Notes: generated from the sequence alone by a model not told the origin. A DNA stretch of 54,610 nt from Legionella santicrucis (GCF_001468135.1 NZ_LNYU01000091.1:20837-75446), one strand, 5' to 3'; counted from the first letter of the stretch, positions 1 to 10,217 are shown. Numbers and translations are program-made.

Positions 1-1570
1 CAGATTCTGGTAATTGAGCTAAATCTGCGACTAGACTTCCACCTAAAACAATATCAGTTCCCCGACCAGCCATATTTGTTGCAATAGTAACAGTACCTGG
101 ACGACCTGCTTCAGCAATAATTTGCGCTTCTTTTTCATGAAACTTAGCATTTAAGACTTGATGTTTTATATTTTGCTTTTTTAAAACCTGGCTCAAAAAC
201 TCAGAAGCTTCAATAGACACTGTACCCACTAGAACAGGTTGCTTACGGGTAATACAATCACTAATATCGGTAATAACTGCTTGAAATTTATCTTTTTGGG
301 TTAAATAAACCAAGTCAGGTTCATCTTTTCGTACCATTGGCTTATTTGTTGGGATAACGACTACATCAAGATTATAAATCTGCTGCAGTTCAAAAGCTTC
401 CGTATCCGCTGTTCCAGTCATTCCTGATAATTTACTGTACATTCGGAAAAAATTCTGGAATGTGATAGAAGCAAGTGTTTGGTTCTCATTTTGGATCGAA
501 ACATTTTCTTTTGCTTCAACAGCCTGATGTAGTCCTTCAGACCATCTTCGACCGGGCATTGTTCGACCAGTGTGTTCATCCACGATGATAACCTGGTTGT
601 CCTTAACAATATAGTCTATGTCACGATGAAACATAGCATAAGCTTTTAATGCCGCATTAACATGATGCATTAGCATAATATTGCTCGCATGATATAAGCT
701 CTCGCCATGATCCAGCAATTTTGCTTGAACAAGTAACTCTTCTATGCGTTGATGACCTGCATCGGTAAGATGAGCTTGTTTCTGCTTTTCATCAACCGTA
801 TAGTCGCCCTCTCCGCCCTCTTCCTGTTTTTTTAAATGAGGAATTAATGTATTAATTTTTATATACAGTTCCGAACTGTCTTCAGCAGCGCCAGAAATTA
901 TCAACGGGGTGCGTGCCTCATCAATAAGAATTGAATCGACCTCGTCTATGATCGCAAAATTAAGCTCTCTTTGTACTTTATCTTCAAGACTAAATGCCAT
1001 GTTGTCACGCAAATAATCAAAACCATATTCATTATTGGTTCCATAAACAATATCACATCGATAAGCTTCTTGTTTTACATCATGAGGCATGTCGGGATAA
1101 ATAACTCCTACAGATAAACCTAAAAACTCAAATATAGGCTTCATCCATTGGCTATCGCGTTTGGCAAGATAATCATTAACCGTAACAATATGAACACCCT
1201 TTGCAGTAATCGCATTTAAATATGCAGGAAGTGTAGCTACTAATGTCTTACCTTCCCCTGTTCGCATTTCAGCAACATTACCTTCATGCAACACCATGCC
1301 ACCAATTAACTGCACATCAAAATGACGCAATCCTAAAGTCCGTACCGAGACTTCTCTTACGGTAGCAAAAGCTTCAGCCAACAATTCATCAAGGGTTTCT
1401 CCCTCGGCAAAACGTGCTTTAAAATGCTGGGTTTTTGCAGCTAACTCAGTATCGGTTAAGGTTTGCATTTGCGCTTCAAACGCATTAATTGCCATTACTG
1501 CCTTTTCCATACGCCGTAATGTACGCTCATTTCGGCTTCCAAACATTTTCTTAATCAACGCATTCAGCAT
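1..1570 (-). CDS. secA: Protein translocase subunit SecA (N-terminal part, cut by window edge)
   Basis: SecA is the cytosolic ATPase that drives preproteins through the SecYEG channel. I translated this minus-strand frame by hand from the ATG at 1570. It starts [20 protein letters not shown] and stays open for about 523 residues to base 1, so the C-terminal third or more lies outside the window. Visible motifs are Walker A ([19 protein letters not shown]), the DEAD-like Walker B ([20 protein letters not shown]), the preprotein cross-linking region, [11 protein letters not shown], and the nucleotide-binding-fold-2 motif [15 protein letters not shown] near the edge. All are as expected for an active SecA. 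dusA lies 85 bp downstream of the start in the plus direction, also on the minus strand. Identification is firm; only the missing end is unknown. Confidence 0.97.
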   Translation of the reverse strand, partial: MLNALIKKMFGSRNERTLRRMEKAVMAINAFEAQMQTLTDTELAAKTQHFKARFAEGETLDELLAEAFATVREVSVRTLGLRHFDVQLIGGMVLHEGNVAEMRTGEGKTLVATLPAYLNAITAKGVHIVTVNDYLAKRDSQWMKPIFEFLGLSVGVIYPDMPHDVKQEAYRCDIVYGTNNEYGFDYLRDNMAFSLEDKVQRELNFAIIDEVDSILIDEARTPLIISGAAEDSSELYIKINTLIPHLKKQEEGGEGDYTVDEKQKQAHLTDAGHQRIEELLVQAKLLDHGESLYHASNIMLMHHVNAALKAYAMFHRDIDYIVKDNQVIIVDEHTGRTMPGRRWSEGLHQAVEAKENVSIQNENQTLASITFQNFFRMYSKLSGMTGTADTEAFELQQIYNLDVVVIPTNKPMVRKDEPDLVYLTQKDKFQAVITDISDCITRKQPVLVGTVSIEASEFLSQVLKKQNIKHQVLNAKFHEKEAQIIAEAGRPGTVTIATNMAGRGTDIVLGGSLVADLAQLPES

Positions 1571-1655
1571 GGCCTAAATAATCCTCTGGAGATTTCAAAT
1601 AACAAATTTGTTAATGTACTAAAAATTGGAAAAAAATACTATGAATACCTTTAAT

Positions 1656-2645
1656 TTAAGTGAATATTGAATGTTTATTTTCAATTTCTAACAAGTACTG
1701 ACTTAATTGTTCAAATAAGTGAAGATTCTTAGTTTGCAAAATTTCCATTAGTTTCTTTTTCCACTGACTCGCCCCAGGTAAGCCAAAACTCAAATTAAAT
1801 ATGGGCTTAATCAGTACACTAAGAGAAACCCCTTGATAAAACTCATCCAGCAAATACTCTAAATAATCATTAAATGCTTGACTACGAGATCTTTTAGGTA
1901 TTTTAGGGTAGAGCCCATGATGCACTGTTGCAATTTGAAAAGGATTATCGCAAGCCAAACGTCCAAGCATCACCCCATCCACATAATGTAGATGATCATT
2001 AATTTCATTTAAATTCAATATATTACCATTAATAACAATAGGGATATCGGGAATTTCTTTTTTTAAGCGATAAACATAATCATAATGAACAGGCGGAATG
2101 GTCCGGTTTTGTTTTGGATTTAGGCCTTGCAACCAAGCTTTACGCGCATGCACAATTATTTTTTGCGCACCCGCTTCAACTAATTGATGTACAAAATTAC
2201 TAAAGAACTCATAGCTGTCTTGATGGTCTATTCCTATTCGGGTCTTTGCTGTAATCGGTATACTTACTGCTTCTCGTAAAGCACGAATACAAGCCATTAC
2301 CTTTTCTGGTTCTTTCATTAAACATGCACCAAAATTTCCTGCTTGGACTTTATCGCTAGGACAACCTAAATTAATGTTGATTTCATCATACCCTTCTTGC
2401 TCTGCTCGTTTGGCGCATTGAGCCAGAAGATTTGGTTCAGAACCACCTAGTTGCAATGCGAGAGGATGTTCCCTTCTGTTAAATGGTAATGATCGGGTAG
2501 GATTATTGCATACTGCCCCTGTGGTTTGCATTTCAGTATACAAAAGCGCATTAGGCGCCAATATACGCATAAATACACGAAAATGCCCGTAAGTCCAATC
2601 AATCATCGGAGCTATAGATAAAGGAGAAAATAAAATCTGAGACAC
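1656..2645 (-). CDS. dusA: tRNA-dihydrouridine(20/20a) synthase DusA
   Basis: FMN-dependent enzyme that reduces uridine to dihydrouridine in the D-loop of tRNA. The 329-residue length is normal for DusA. The N-terminal TIM barrel opens with IAPMIDWTYGHFR. NLGCPSDKVQAGNFGACLM carries the catalytic cysteine. HARKAWLQGLNPKQNR is a signature that separates DusA from DusB and DusC. VINGNI and DGVMLGR are the FMN-phosphate-binding strands. The gene lies between secA and a 268-bp leader region of the accessory genes, on the same strand as secA. Its C-terminus (LLEIENKHSIFT) looks ordinary. Nothing in the sequence suggests loss of function. Confidence 0.95.
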   Translation of the reverse strand: MSQILFSPLSIAPMIDWTYGHFRVFMRILAPNALLYTEMQTTGAVCNNPTRSLPFNRREHPLALQLGGSEPNLLAQCAKRAEQEGYDEININLGCPSDKVQAGNFGACLMKEPEKVMACIRALREAVSIPITAKTRIGIDHQDSYEFFSNFVHQLVEAGAQKIIVHARKAWLQGLNPKQNRTIPPVHYDYVYRLKKEIPDIPIVINGNILNLNEINDHLHYVDGVMLGRLACDNPFQIATVHHGLYPKIPKRSRSQAFNDYLEYLLDEFYQGVSLSVLIKPIFNLSFGLPGASQWKKKLMEILQTKNLHLFEQLSQYLLEIENKHSIFT

Positions 2646-2913
2646 TTTTATATTGAATTAAAACTGTGATTATAACTGATCTTTCAATTTGGTACAAAAT
2701 TAGAATGGGGCATCGTCTTATCTTAGAAGTTCGATAGGTTACCTAAGTTTCCTCAATTTGTATTTTAGATTTATAAAAATTTAATAAGCCCTAAAATGTC
2801 CCACAGAGTTTATTAATTGGTTGAAACAATACTAGTATTAGTAATTTTCATATTGCATATAAAAATTTCAAATTGGATTGAAATAACCAACAATGGTTTA
2901 ATTTAATTAATCC

Positions 2914-5481
2914 ATGAAATATAAATTGAGACACATCATGCATCCTGAAAACGAGGAAACACTCACAGCTAACTTAGAAAACTTTGAGAACAACTTATCC
3001 CCTAAATTACCTGATGGTAATTACACTTCAAGAACCACAAAACTGGAACCAAATAATATCAATATTCCATATAGAGGAATACTCATTAACTTTGAGCAAT
3101 TAAGGTCTGGAGCTGAAGACATATTAAAAAAAATCCTCAAAGAGAGAATGGGTGAGTCAAAATTAGTAGATTTGGAAGCGAAAATCCATGAATTAGAAAG
3201 ATCAATCGAAATAGAGAAAGATCCCTCTAAGAAAGATACCTTAGAAGCAAATTTGAATTTATTAAAAGATCTCAATAAAGTGATGGGACTCTCTACAATC
3301 ATGATTCCCAATGAAGATGGCACCCCGTCCAGATACTGTATTTTACGTGACACTGCCGGTGGTGTTACTGAAAAACACTCACTAATAAAGATGGACGATA
3401 CGATAACTCAATTGTTAAGACTAAATAACAATCAAGAAATCAACGCATCCTCCTACTTAGCAAATAGAAATGAATATAAATTAAACACACAAGGTATTCT
3501 TAAATTACCTAAGCATGGTAAAACAACAGAAGTACAACGAGAAGCCATCGCCTTGAACATATCACGAATTCTAGGATTTACCACAACGCAATCGACAATG
3601 GTTGAACATACTGGGAAAGCTGCCTTGTTTATCCCTTTTGACAAAATACAGCTTTTGAATGAATTTGCTGAAGGTGAAGCACAGCGTGTGATTCTCCCCA
3701 GCTCCTTAAAAGGGCTCACCAAGATTGGCGATGAGTACTTCCACTACTCAACCATAGTTCCAGTTGGGAATCGATTAAATCCAGAACAAACGATTGAAGA
3801 TTTCGGTTATGCCATGGCCTTTTCATACCTCTGTAATGATACTGATTTTATTGGTATGAACAATCAGAACAAAGCGATAAATGACAAAAACCAGCTTTAT
3901 ATGTTTGACCAGGTTGTGATGTCAAAAGAAAAGATGTCTTTTGACACTCGCTTAAACCTAGTCCCCATCGGCTTTGGCCGACATTCCCGCCATAATCAAG
4001 GCAGAAACCGTAGTATTATTGAAGATTCTTCTTTTGACACCAAATTTGATAGCATTTCTCATTTATTACAATGCAAAAAAAATATCGACTCTATGCTGGA
4101 TAATATCCTTGAAAGCCATACGCAAAAAATATCTCAAATAACAAATTCCATTACTGAAATTAATCCAAAGAGTAATTCACTCTTTTCCAAGGACGGACCT
4201 GAATTAAGTCGCTTAAAAAATCAGCTAAAAGAAGTAGAAATTTTAAGAAATGATGTCATGGCTGTAAAGAAAACTATAAATCAACGTATGGAAACCTTAT
4301 TTGCTAACTTCCCAACTTTGAATGGTAAAGCAATGAACTCAGAGCTGTTCTTAAATCATGCTCACATTTTAAAAGCTTGTTTAAGTCTTGAAAAATTAGT
4401 CAATAAACCTGTGTTGTTCACCGATGATGGCAGACCCTATAGACATCCATGGACTTACAGAAATACTAATAAAATTAATTCTATTAATATCGTAGATGAT
4501 AAAGCACATATCAGTTTTACTTCATTAGAGCCAATTCAAATGGACGATATTTTATCTCGCGCCGGGGTTTATAATGATAAGCAAAAAGATACTTTAATAA
4601 TTCCAATTTCAGAACTAAATAAAATTAATGAAAATTGTATATTTCCAGAGCGAAGTCCATTTAAGATGGAAACAGACTATCTCGATTGTAGCAACTTAAA
4701 ACGAAACTTATCCGGTTATAAAGATGAAAAGCAAAATATGCTAATCGCTCAAATTACGGATTATCAAACTCAAATAAGTCAAAATGATATTGGCCCCAAA
4801 GAAGTTGATAAGATTATGGACTCTATGTTATGTAATCTTAAATCATTTTCAGAAATTGCTAACAAAGGAATGGTAAAACAAGTAGAACTGAATCTGCAAT
4901 TGGATATGCAACAGAAATTACGAAAAATAATTCTCGATAAAAATCCAGAACTCAAAAATAAACTGCACAGTGCCTTTGAGGCCTCAGTGAAATTAGATCA
5001 TCTGAATGAGATCAACGATGTCTTGAGATGCTATGTCCGCTGCAATTGTAAAAGTAAAGACCTTCTTGAACGGTATTTGGATAAATGCATTGATCATGGC
5101 GAAAGTGCTATAAATCACAAGCAGGCTAAAATCGAGGCCGATACTATGTATCGGGAATCAGCCAGTGTATCTCATGACTTAAAAATGCAACATGAGTTAG
5201 GAAAAATTTCAACAGTAACAACGATGAGAGAAAATAGTATTTATTCAAACTTACTAGTAGACTCGCCCAAAAACAAGATTGATGTTCCTCAAATACGAGA
5301 ACCTAGGGAAGTAAATTCACCAAAAGAGGATTGGGATAATGTTGACGTTCCTCAAATACGAGAAAGCAGGAAAAATGAAGAAGCAATATCCTTTAAAGAA
5401 AGATTCAGGAGCATTACACGTCCCAGCATTCGCGAAGCAGAACCCGAAATAGAACCTACGGCCCTAGTAGTTAAACCTTAG
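2914..5481 (+). CDS. Large protein with a possible atypical-kinase fold; candidate Dot/Icm effector
   Basis: I do not recognise a named family for this 855-residue protein. It has no signal peptide or membrane segment. Residues 80-125 form a charged coiled coil, and coiled-coil stretches recur around 400-460 and 620-760. Residues 190-335 resemble the atypical (PI-kinase/HipA-like) kinase core: GILKLPK (candidate ATP lysine K197), REAIALNISRILGF (candidate helix-C glutamate E210), NDTDFIGMNNQNK (candidate catalytic D311 and N317) and LYMFDQ (candidate metal-binding D332). This is motif spacing read by eye. The tail repeats DVPQIRE twice and is glutamate-rich, as in many Dot/Icm substrates. An in-frame ATG at 2938 with GAGA just upstream is an alternative start, giving 847 residues. 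It is followed in the same direction by an ankyrin protein. Confidence 0.6.
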   Translation: MKYKLRHIMHPENEETLTANLENFENNLSPKLPDGNYTSRTTKLEPNNINIPYRGILINFEQLRSGAEDILKKILKERMGESKLVDLEAKIHELERSIEIEKDPSKKDTLEANLNLLKDLNKVMGLSTIMIPNEDGTPSRYCILRDTAGGVTEKHSLIKMDDTITQLLRLNNNQEINASSYLANRNEYKLNTQGILKLPKHGKTTEVQREAIALNISRILGFTTTQSTMVEHTGKAALFIPFDKIQLLNEFAEGEAQRVILPSSLKGLTKIGDEYFHYSTIVPVGNRLNPEQTIEDFGYAMAFSYLCNDTDFIGMNNQNKAINDKNQLYMFDQVVMSKEKMSFDTRLNLVPIGFGRHSRHNQGRNRSIIEDSSFDTKFDSISHLLQCKKNIDSMLDNILESHTQKISQITNSITEINPKSNSLFSKDGPELSRLKNQLKEVEILRNDVMAVKKTINQRMETLFANFPTLNGKAMNSELFLNHAHILKACLSLEKLVNKPVLFTDDGRPYRHPWTYRNTNKINSINIVDDKAHISFTSLEPIQMDDILSRAGVYNDKQKDTLIIPISELNKINENCIFPERSPFKMETDYLDCSNLKRNLSGYKDEKQNMLIAQITDYQTQISQNDIGPKEVDKIMDSMLCNLKSFSEIANKGMVKQVELNLQLDMQQKLRKIILDKNPELKNKLHSAFEASVKLDHLNEINDVLRCYVRCNCKSKDLLERYLDKCIDHGESAINHKQAKIEADTMYRESASVSHDLKMQHELGKISTVTTMRENSIYSNLLVDSPKNKIDVPQIREPREVNSPKEDWDNVDVPQIRESRKNEEAISFKERFRSITRPSIREAEPEIEPTALVVKP

Positions 5482-5581
5482 ATTAAAAAATCTGAGAGAG
5501 CAACAAGTTCTGGATGAGTTGCTTTCTTATCAAATACATTTGCTCATTCTGAAATAAATTTCACAATAAGGAAATTAATCA

Positions 5582-7390
5582 ATGAATTCGTTACAACTTG
5601 AGATTCAATTAAAAAATTTCAGCGAGTATCCTACCCCAAAAAAGCGTGCTACTTTAGATTTGACCCTCCGTAGTTTATCCCTTACCGTACTTAGCGACTT
5701 TTGCTTGCAAAATGAAACAATTAGAACGCTTTTAGGACACCAAGAGTTCCTATTTTTTTGGCAGGAAAAGATGGCCGGTATTAAGGTCAAAGGCCTACCG
5801 GATTTTAAATTCAAGACCACAGAAAGCCTTACTCCTATGGAAATAACCCTAGGCTATTTTAATTACCTACAGTCGCTAAGATATCCTGACAAAGCAACAA
5901 AGTTTATGCATCAAGCTTTATCCTTCCATTCTTTTCACGCTTTGGAAGCATTTTCTCAGGAACTAATCATTAACGTTGATCCTAATAATGAAGAAAGCAT
6001 TTCATTGATGAGTTCAGCAATTTCTTTTTTTGAACAGGAGGCAGCTTGGCATGGCACCCCTGCTTATCTTCTGGTAGCCAAATTGTACTTCACATGGGCA
6101 CTAACTCTTACCCATACAAACACTGAACTCGTTTCGATTGCCTATATAATGACACTAAAAAACCTAGAATTTGCAAAACTATTAGAAACTGAATCAGCAA
6201 ATGATTTAAACAATGCCTATTTTGGGCTAAGCCTAGCAAAGAATAATCCTTTTTATTTCTCTTCTATAGAGGATATCCGCATCGCCTGTATCAAACAAGC
6301 GTGTGATTATCTTGAGATAGCAGATACTAATAGGGCAACCTATTCTGCACGTTTTCAGAAACCAATCAGAATGAAAAAAGAAATGCCTAGCCATGAAGCT
6401 TTGTCAGCACTGCATCAAGCGATTTTAGCGGATTTCGCTCATACTTTAAGAACTATATTCAAACGAAGTGAATTGGAAAGCAAAAATGCTTGGGGAGAAA
6501 CCCCACTACTCTTCGCTATACGACACAACAAAATAGATAGCATCCGTTATTTATTGTCCCTTGGCGCTGATTTTACTCAAACTGATTCTCACGGAATTAG
6601 TGCATTCAGGCTTGCTTTGGAAACAGAGCACTTAGGCATAGCAAGGTTATTACTCAATAAAGCACCTCAATTCATAGAACAACATGATATCTTCTCTGTC
6701 GCAGAAAATGGGTCTAGCAAAACTCTAGATGCCTTGAAGAAAATACCTACAGAAAACGAACTGAAAACTCTGGAACAAGCTTGTCTAAAGAATGATAATC
6801 AAAGCATTCAGAAATTATTAGAGAAAGGACTTAGCCCTGACATCATTATTTCTTCGGGAAAAACAGGATTAGCGCAGCTATTTTTAACAGGAAATAATGA
6901 GGGTATTGAATTATTAATGAAGCATGGTGCCTCACTCTCCCTTCTAGATGCTCAAGGAGAAACAGTTTTGTTTTCTCTTATGAATGTCTTCTCCTCTCAA
7001 AAAGAGAATCGTGATATTACATATTATTTTCGCTATTTTATTGCCCTAGGTGCAGATATTAATGCACAAAATAATATGGAGGAAACATTACTCATCCAAG
7101 CTGTAAAACGTAATGATATAGAAGCTGTTTCTTTCTTGCTACAACAGGATCAGGTTAATTTACAGAAACAAACTAAAGAAGGCCTTTCGGCTTTGGATTA
7201 TGCAAAAAAACTCCAATATCCCTCCCTGGTTTCTCTTTTGAATACACAAGGAGAAAAAATCTCACAGCAGAAACAGCTAGATATATATGATACAGCTTAC
7301 AGCATTATGAGCTTTTTTGGCTTAAAAACTAATTCATCCACTACAAGCAAAGAGACATCCTGCTCACTACAAACTACCCTGATCAAATAG
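5582..7390 (+). CDS. Ankyrin-repeat protein, candidate Dot/Icm effector
   Basis: Cytosolic-type 602-residue protein with no signal peptide. The first ~290 residues are an alpha-helical region of unknown function (for example ALSFHSFHALEAFSQEL). It recalls an N-terminal domain shared by several Legionella proteins, possibly DUF5630, but this is from memory. From about residue 300 there are ankyrin repeats: GETPLLFAIRHNKIDSIRYL with LSLGADFTQTDSHG, then GISAFRLALE, GNNEGIELLMKHGASLSLLD, ALGADINAQNNMEETLLIQA and KEGLSALDYAKK. The middle of the array is degenerate. The start is supported by AAGGA eight bases upstream of the ATG. The gene follows the 855-residue protein after 100 bp, on the same strand. 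Ankyrin proteins are common secreted effectors in Legionella; secretion here is inferred. Confidence 0.8.
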   Translation: MNSLQLEIQLKNFSEYPTPKKRATLDLTLRSLSLTVLSDFCLQNETIRTLLGHQEFLFFWQEKMAGIKVKGLPDFKFKTTESLTPMEITLGYFNYLQSLRYPDKATKFMHQALSFHSFHALEAFSQELIINVDPNNEESISLMSSAISFFEQEAAWHGTPAYLLVAKLYFTWALTLTHTNTELVSIAYIMTLKNLEFAKLLETESANDLNNAYFGLSLAKNNPFYFSSIEDIRIACIKQACDYLEIADTNRATYSARFQKPIRMKKEMPSHEALSALHQAILADFAHTLRTIFKRSELESKNAWGETPLLFAIRHNKIDSIRYLLSLGADFTQTDSHGISAFRLALETEHLGIARLLLNKAPQFIEQHDIFSVAENGSSKTLDALKKIPTENELKTLEQACLKNDNQSIQKLLEKGLSPDIIISSGKTGLAQLFLTGNNEGIELLMKHGASLSLLDAQGETVLFSLMNVFSSQKENRDITYYFRYFIALGADINAQNNMEETLLIQAVKRNDIEAVSFLLQQDQVNLQKQTKEGLSALDYAKKLQYPSLVSLLNTQGEKISQQKQLDIYDTAYSIMSFFGLKTNSSTTSKETSCSLQTTLIK

Positions 7391-7612
7391 TACAACACGG
7401 CAAATTCTTAGAAATTTACGGGTTGCATTAATCATTAATATCCAAGTATATATATAATACTGGTGCTAACATTTTACTTCCTTATAAAATTCAGAACAGC
7501 AGAATGTCTCTTGCACTAGTGTGTTTCAATTTTTTATCAACAATCATTTTATACAAGCTGAAGTTAGATTTGCCGCCACTTGGATTTTGTGAACATATTA
7601 ACAAGGATGCAT

Positions 7613-8338
7613 ATGAAAAACGCAAAATTATTACAGCGTCGTCTATTTGTGTTAGATATTGATGAAAATCTCGCAAGCATTCAATTAGATGAAGATAAAC
7701 CACACAATTTGTCAAAAAGTGCCGAACGAAGCTTAAGCAAAAGCTCTTCAGGTATAATCAATGAACCAGAATTAACTCCTGGGCTGTTATGGAAAAAAGC
7801 CACTGCATTTAGAAGACAAGAATGGAAAACATTTTTTGAAAAAATTATTGCGATCAATGAGCGCTATAAAAAGCAATCACATGATGATATTCCATTGATC
7901 TCTATTATTTTTTTGACCAATGCCTCTTATGATGGCGAAAAATTTATTAACAATGTTTTTAAACATTTTTTTGGAGAAAAATTAACAAGCCAATTGGTTC
8001 CTGATCTTGATGGATTTTATAATAGACAAAATCAAATACAAGAAATTAAGTATCTTGATAAAAGTGATTACCTTGAGTACCTTTTTCCTCACTTACAAAA
8101 TAAATTCGCCCTTAGCAATCGATCGCAAATAATATTAATTGATGATGCGCAAATAAATATTTATGGTGCTAAACAATATGGTTTTTCTGCAATTCACCAC
8201 CCCTCTAACCCCAGCCAAAGACCATCTTTTTTTACTTTTACCGCACATGGTGCTCAAGTGTTTCAACAGATGCATCAAATGCTTAAGGAAGCTGAAGATT
8301 TCGTCTATTTATTAGAAAAAAACAAACTTATTTGCTAA
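7613..8338 (+). CDS. HAD-like hydrolase-fold protein, unassigned
   Basis: A 241-residue protein of no named family that I recognise. It carries the four haloacid-dehalogenase motifs in order. FVLDIDEN has the DxD pair (D15, D17). IIFLTNAS has the motif II threonine (T102). KYLDKSDYLEYL holds a candidate motif III lysine (K150). ILIDDAQINIYGAKQYGFSA is a classic motif IV with two aspartates (D177, D178) and the following AxxxGF. The expected catalytic residues are therefore present, which suggests a phosphatase or phosphotransferase, substrate unknown. An upstream TTG at 7580 is in frame, but AAGG six bases before the ATG at 7613 favours the shorter start. The gene ends a three-gene accessory block and converges on recJ. 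Effector status is possible but unproven. Confidence 0.65.
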   Translation: MKNAKLLQRRLFVLDIDENLASIQLDEDKPHNLSKSAERSLSKSSSGIINEPELTPGLLWKKATAFRRQEWKTFFEKIIAINERYKKQSHDDIPLISIIFLTNASYDGEKFINNVFKHFFGEKLTSQLVPDLDGFYNRQNQIQEIKYLDKSDYLEYLFPHLQNKFALSNRSQIILIDDAQINIYGAKQYGFSAIHHPSNPSQRPSFFTFTAHGAQVFQQMHQMLKEAEDFVYLLEKNKLIC

Positions 8339-8462
8339 AAAATTGTGTCCAGCTCTTCCAACGTCACCTTCCGCACAAAAGCGGGAGGTCTCATTGCTAG
8401 GAACCTCAGCTTGCAGTATAACGCTTTAGCGTATGATTTTAAGAATCTTCGAGATTATTATA

Positions 8463-10217
8463 TCAGATAACACCTGTAAGATGATTAACACTATTCATTA
8501 CCTGAATTAACAATTGCAAACGTGTGCGTCCTTGAAAAAAATTAATATCCAATTTATATGCAGCATGAATATACTTAACTCGGTGATTTGGCCAGGACTT
8601 TAGATCTATATTAAAAGCAATAGCATCTACTTGTTGTTTACTTTGCGTTTCAATTAAGGTCATTTTTAAATGATTCTTTCCCACTAAACGCTGCTCAAGA
8701 ACCTCAAAAATATTATCAAAGATAGGTTCAGCAAATTGCTGGCCCCATGGTCCAGCCTGTTGTATTAACTGAGCAATCTCAAGCGTCAATTCATTGGGCT
8801 GCAATGGACCATCAGTGAGTATTTCGCCTTCGCATTGAGATAAATCAATATGTCGACCCACTTCTAAAACAAATGCCTCACGAAAAGCCCCAAGAGAGTT
8901 GGGATGAATACTTAAACCAGCAGCCATAGCATGCCCACCAAATTTCTTAATGAGGTCAGGATGATCTTTATCTATTGCAGCGAGTACATCTCTAATATTT
9001 AAATCTGAAATAGAACGTGCTGAACCTTTTAATTCATCATCACTCACTGCAGCAAAAGCAATAACTGGACGGTGATAGCGCTCCTTCATCCGCCCGGCCA
9101 AAATACCAATCACTCCTTGATGCCAGGTTTTATCAAAAAGACATAAAGCAATAGGTAAATGAGTACTGTTATAATCAGCATCAAGAGCAAGTTTTTCCAA
9201 AACAAGTAAAGCTTGCTCTTTCATTTCGACTTCAATTTGTTTTCTTTCTTCATTGAGTTCATCTAATTGCTGACAATAGTTTCTTGCTTGTTGCTCATCC
9301 GTGCTAATTAAGCATTCTATTCCCAAGGCCATATCATCTAATCTTCCTGCAGCATTGAGTCTTGGTGCAATAGCGAACCCTAAATCAGACTCTCTTAATC
9401 GTGCATATTCACGCCCCGATACTTCAATTAAGGCTTTAATTCCCACACGACCTAGATCTTGGCGTATTCTTGCCATCCCTTGGTTTACCATAATGCGATT
9501 ATTTTGATCTAGTCCAACCACATCAGCAACTGTTCCTAGAGCAACTAAATCCAAAAAACTTGCCATATTCGGCTCGGCAATATTCATTTTATGAAACCAA
9601 TTGGTATTAACCAAATGTCTACGTAGAGCCAACATTACATAAAAAATAACCCCAACTCCGGCAATGGATTTGCTAGGAAATTGGCAACCCGGCTGATTAG
9701 GATTCACAATCGCACAAGCATTAGGAATGGTTTCTGCAGACAAATGATGATCGGTAATTAAAACATCTATGCCTAGTTGATTCGCTCTTTCAACCCCATC
9801 AAAACTCGCAATGCCATTATCTACAGTAATAATAAGAGCTGGCTTCCACTTGCTAGCGACATCGACAATTTGAGGAGTTAAACCATAGCCAAACTCAAAC
9901 CTATTAGGCACTAAATAATCAATAAACTGGGCTCCCATTGCACGTAAAGCAGTAATAGCAAGTGCGGTTGAAGTCGCTCCATCGGCATCAAAATCACCAA
10001 TAATTATAATACGTTGCTGCTCATGTAACGCTTTTTCCAATCGTAAACACGCAGCATCAATTCCCTTTAAAGTATCAAAGGGTAATAAAGCCTGTAGTTG
10101 CTTATCCAATTGAGATACTTCGGTGATGCCCCGAGAAGCAAAAATACGCTTAAGAACTTCAGGCACATTAGGTATACTGAGTGAATGTTTTGGTTGCACG
10201 CGCGGTTTAATAAGCAT
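8463..10217 (-). CDS. recJ: Single-stranded-DNA-specific exonuclease RecJ
   Basis: 5'-to-3' exonuclease on single-stranded DNA, used in RecFOR recombination, mismatch repair and base-excision repair. About 584 residues, close to the usual length. DHH-family motifs are intact: GDFDADGATSTALAI, TVDNGIAS, LITDHHLSAETIP, and later GGHAMAAGLSIHPNS of the DHHA1 domain. The C-terminal OB-like domain follows. The open frame extends 20 codons upstream to 10277, but the RecJ-like start is the ATG at 10217 ([13 protein letters not shown]), with GGAG about 13 bases before it. That start lies inside the end of the upstream RpfE-like gene (overlap 11 bp), so the two are probably cotranscribed with alaC. 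Confidence 0.96.
   Translation of the reverse strand: MLIKPRVQPKHSLSIPNVPEVLKRIFASRGITEVSQLDKQLQALLPFDTLKGIDAACLRLEKALHEQQRIIIIGDFDADGATSTALAITALRAMGAQFIDYLVPNRFEFGYGLTPQIVDVASKWKPALIITVDNGIASFDGVERANQLGIDVLITDHHLSAETIPNACAIVNPNQPGCQFPSKSIAGVGVIFYVMLALRRHLVNTNWFHKMNIAEPNMASFLDLVALGTVADVVGLDQNNRIMVNQGMARIRQDLGRVGIKALIEVSGREYARLRESDLGFAIAPRLNAAGRLDDMALGIECLISTDEQQARNYCQQLDELNEERKQIEVEMKEQALLVLEKLALDADYNSTHLPIALCLFDKTWHQGVIGILAGRMKERYHRPVIAFAAVSDDELKGSARSISDLNIRDVLAAIDKDHPDLIKKFGGHAMAAGLSIHPNSLGAFREAFVLEVGRHIDLSQCEGEILTDGPLQPNELTLEIAQLIQQAGPWGQQFAEPIFDNIFEVLEQRLVGKNHLKMTLIETQSKQQVDAIAFNIDLKSWPNHRVKYIHAAYKLDINFFQGRTRLQLLIQVMNSVNHLTGVI

Noticed and set aside
7423..7458. Sigma-70 promoter TTGCAT...TATAAT before the HAD gene
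   Set aside because: The spacing is 24 bases, too long for a standard promoter.
8339..8462. Riboswitch, T-box or terminator in the HAD/recJ convergent gap
   Set aside because: Only short imperfect hairpins (GAGGT/ACCTC, ACGC/GCGT) without a T-run, and no known aptamer core. The gap is convergent, so an upstream leader is unlikely.
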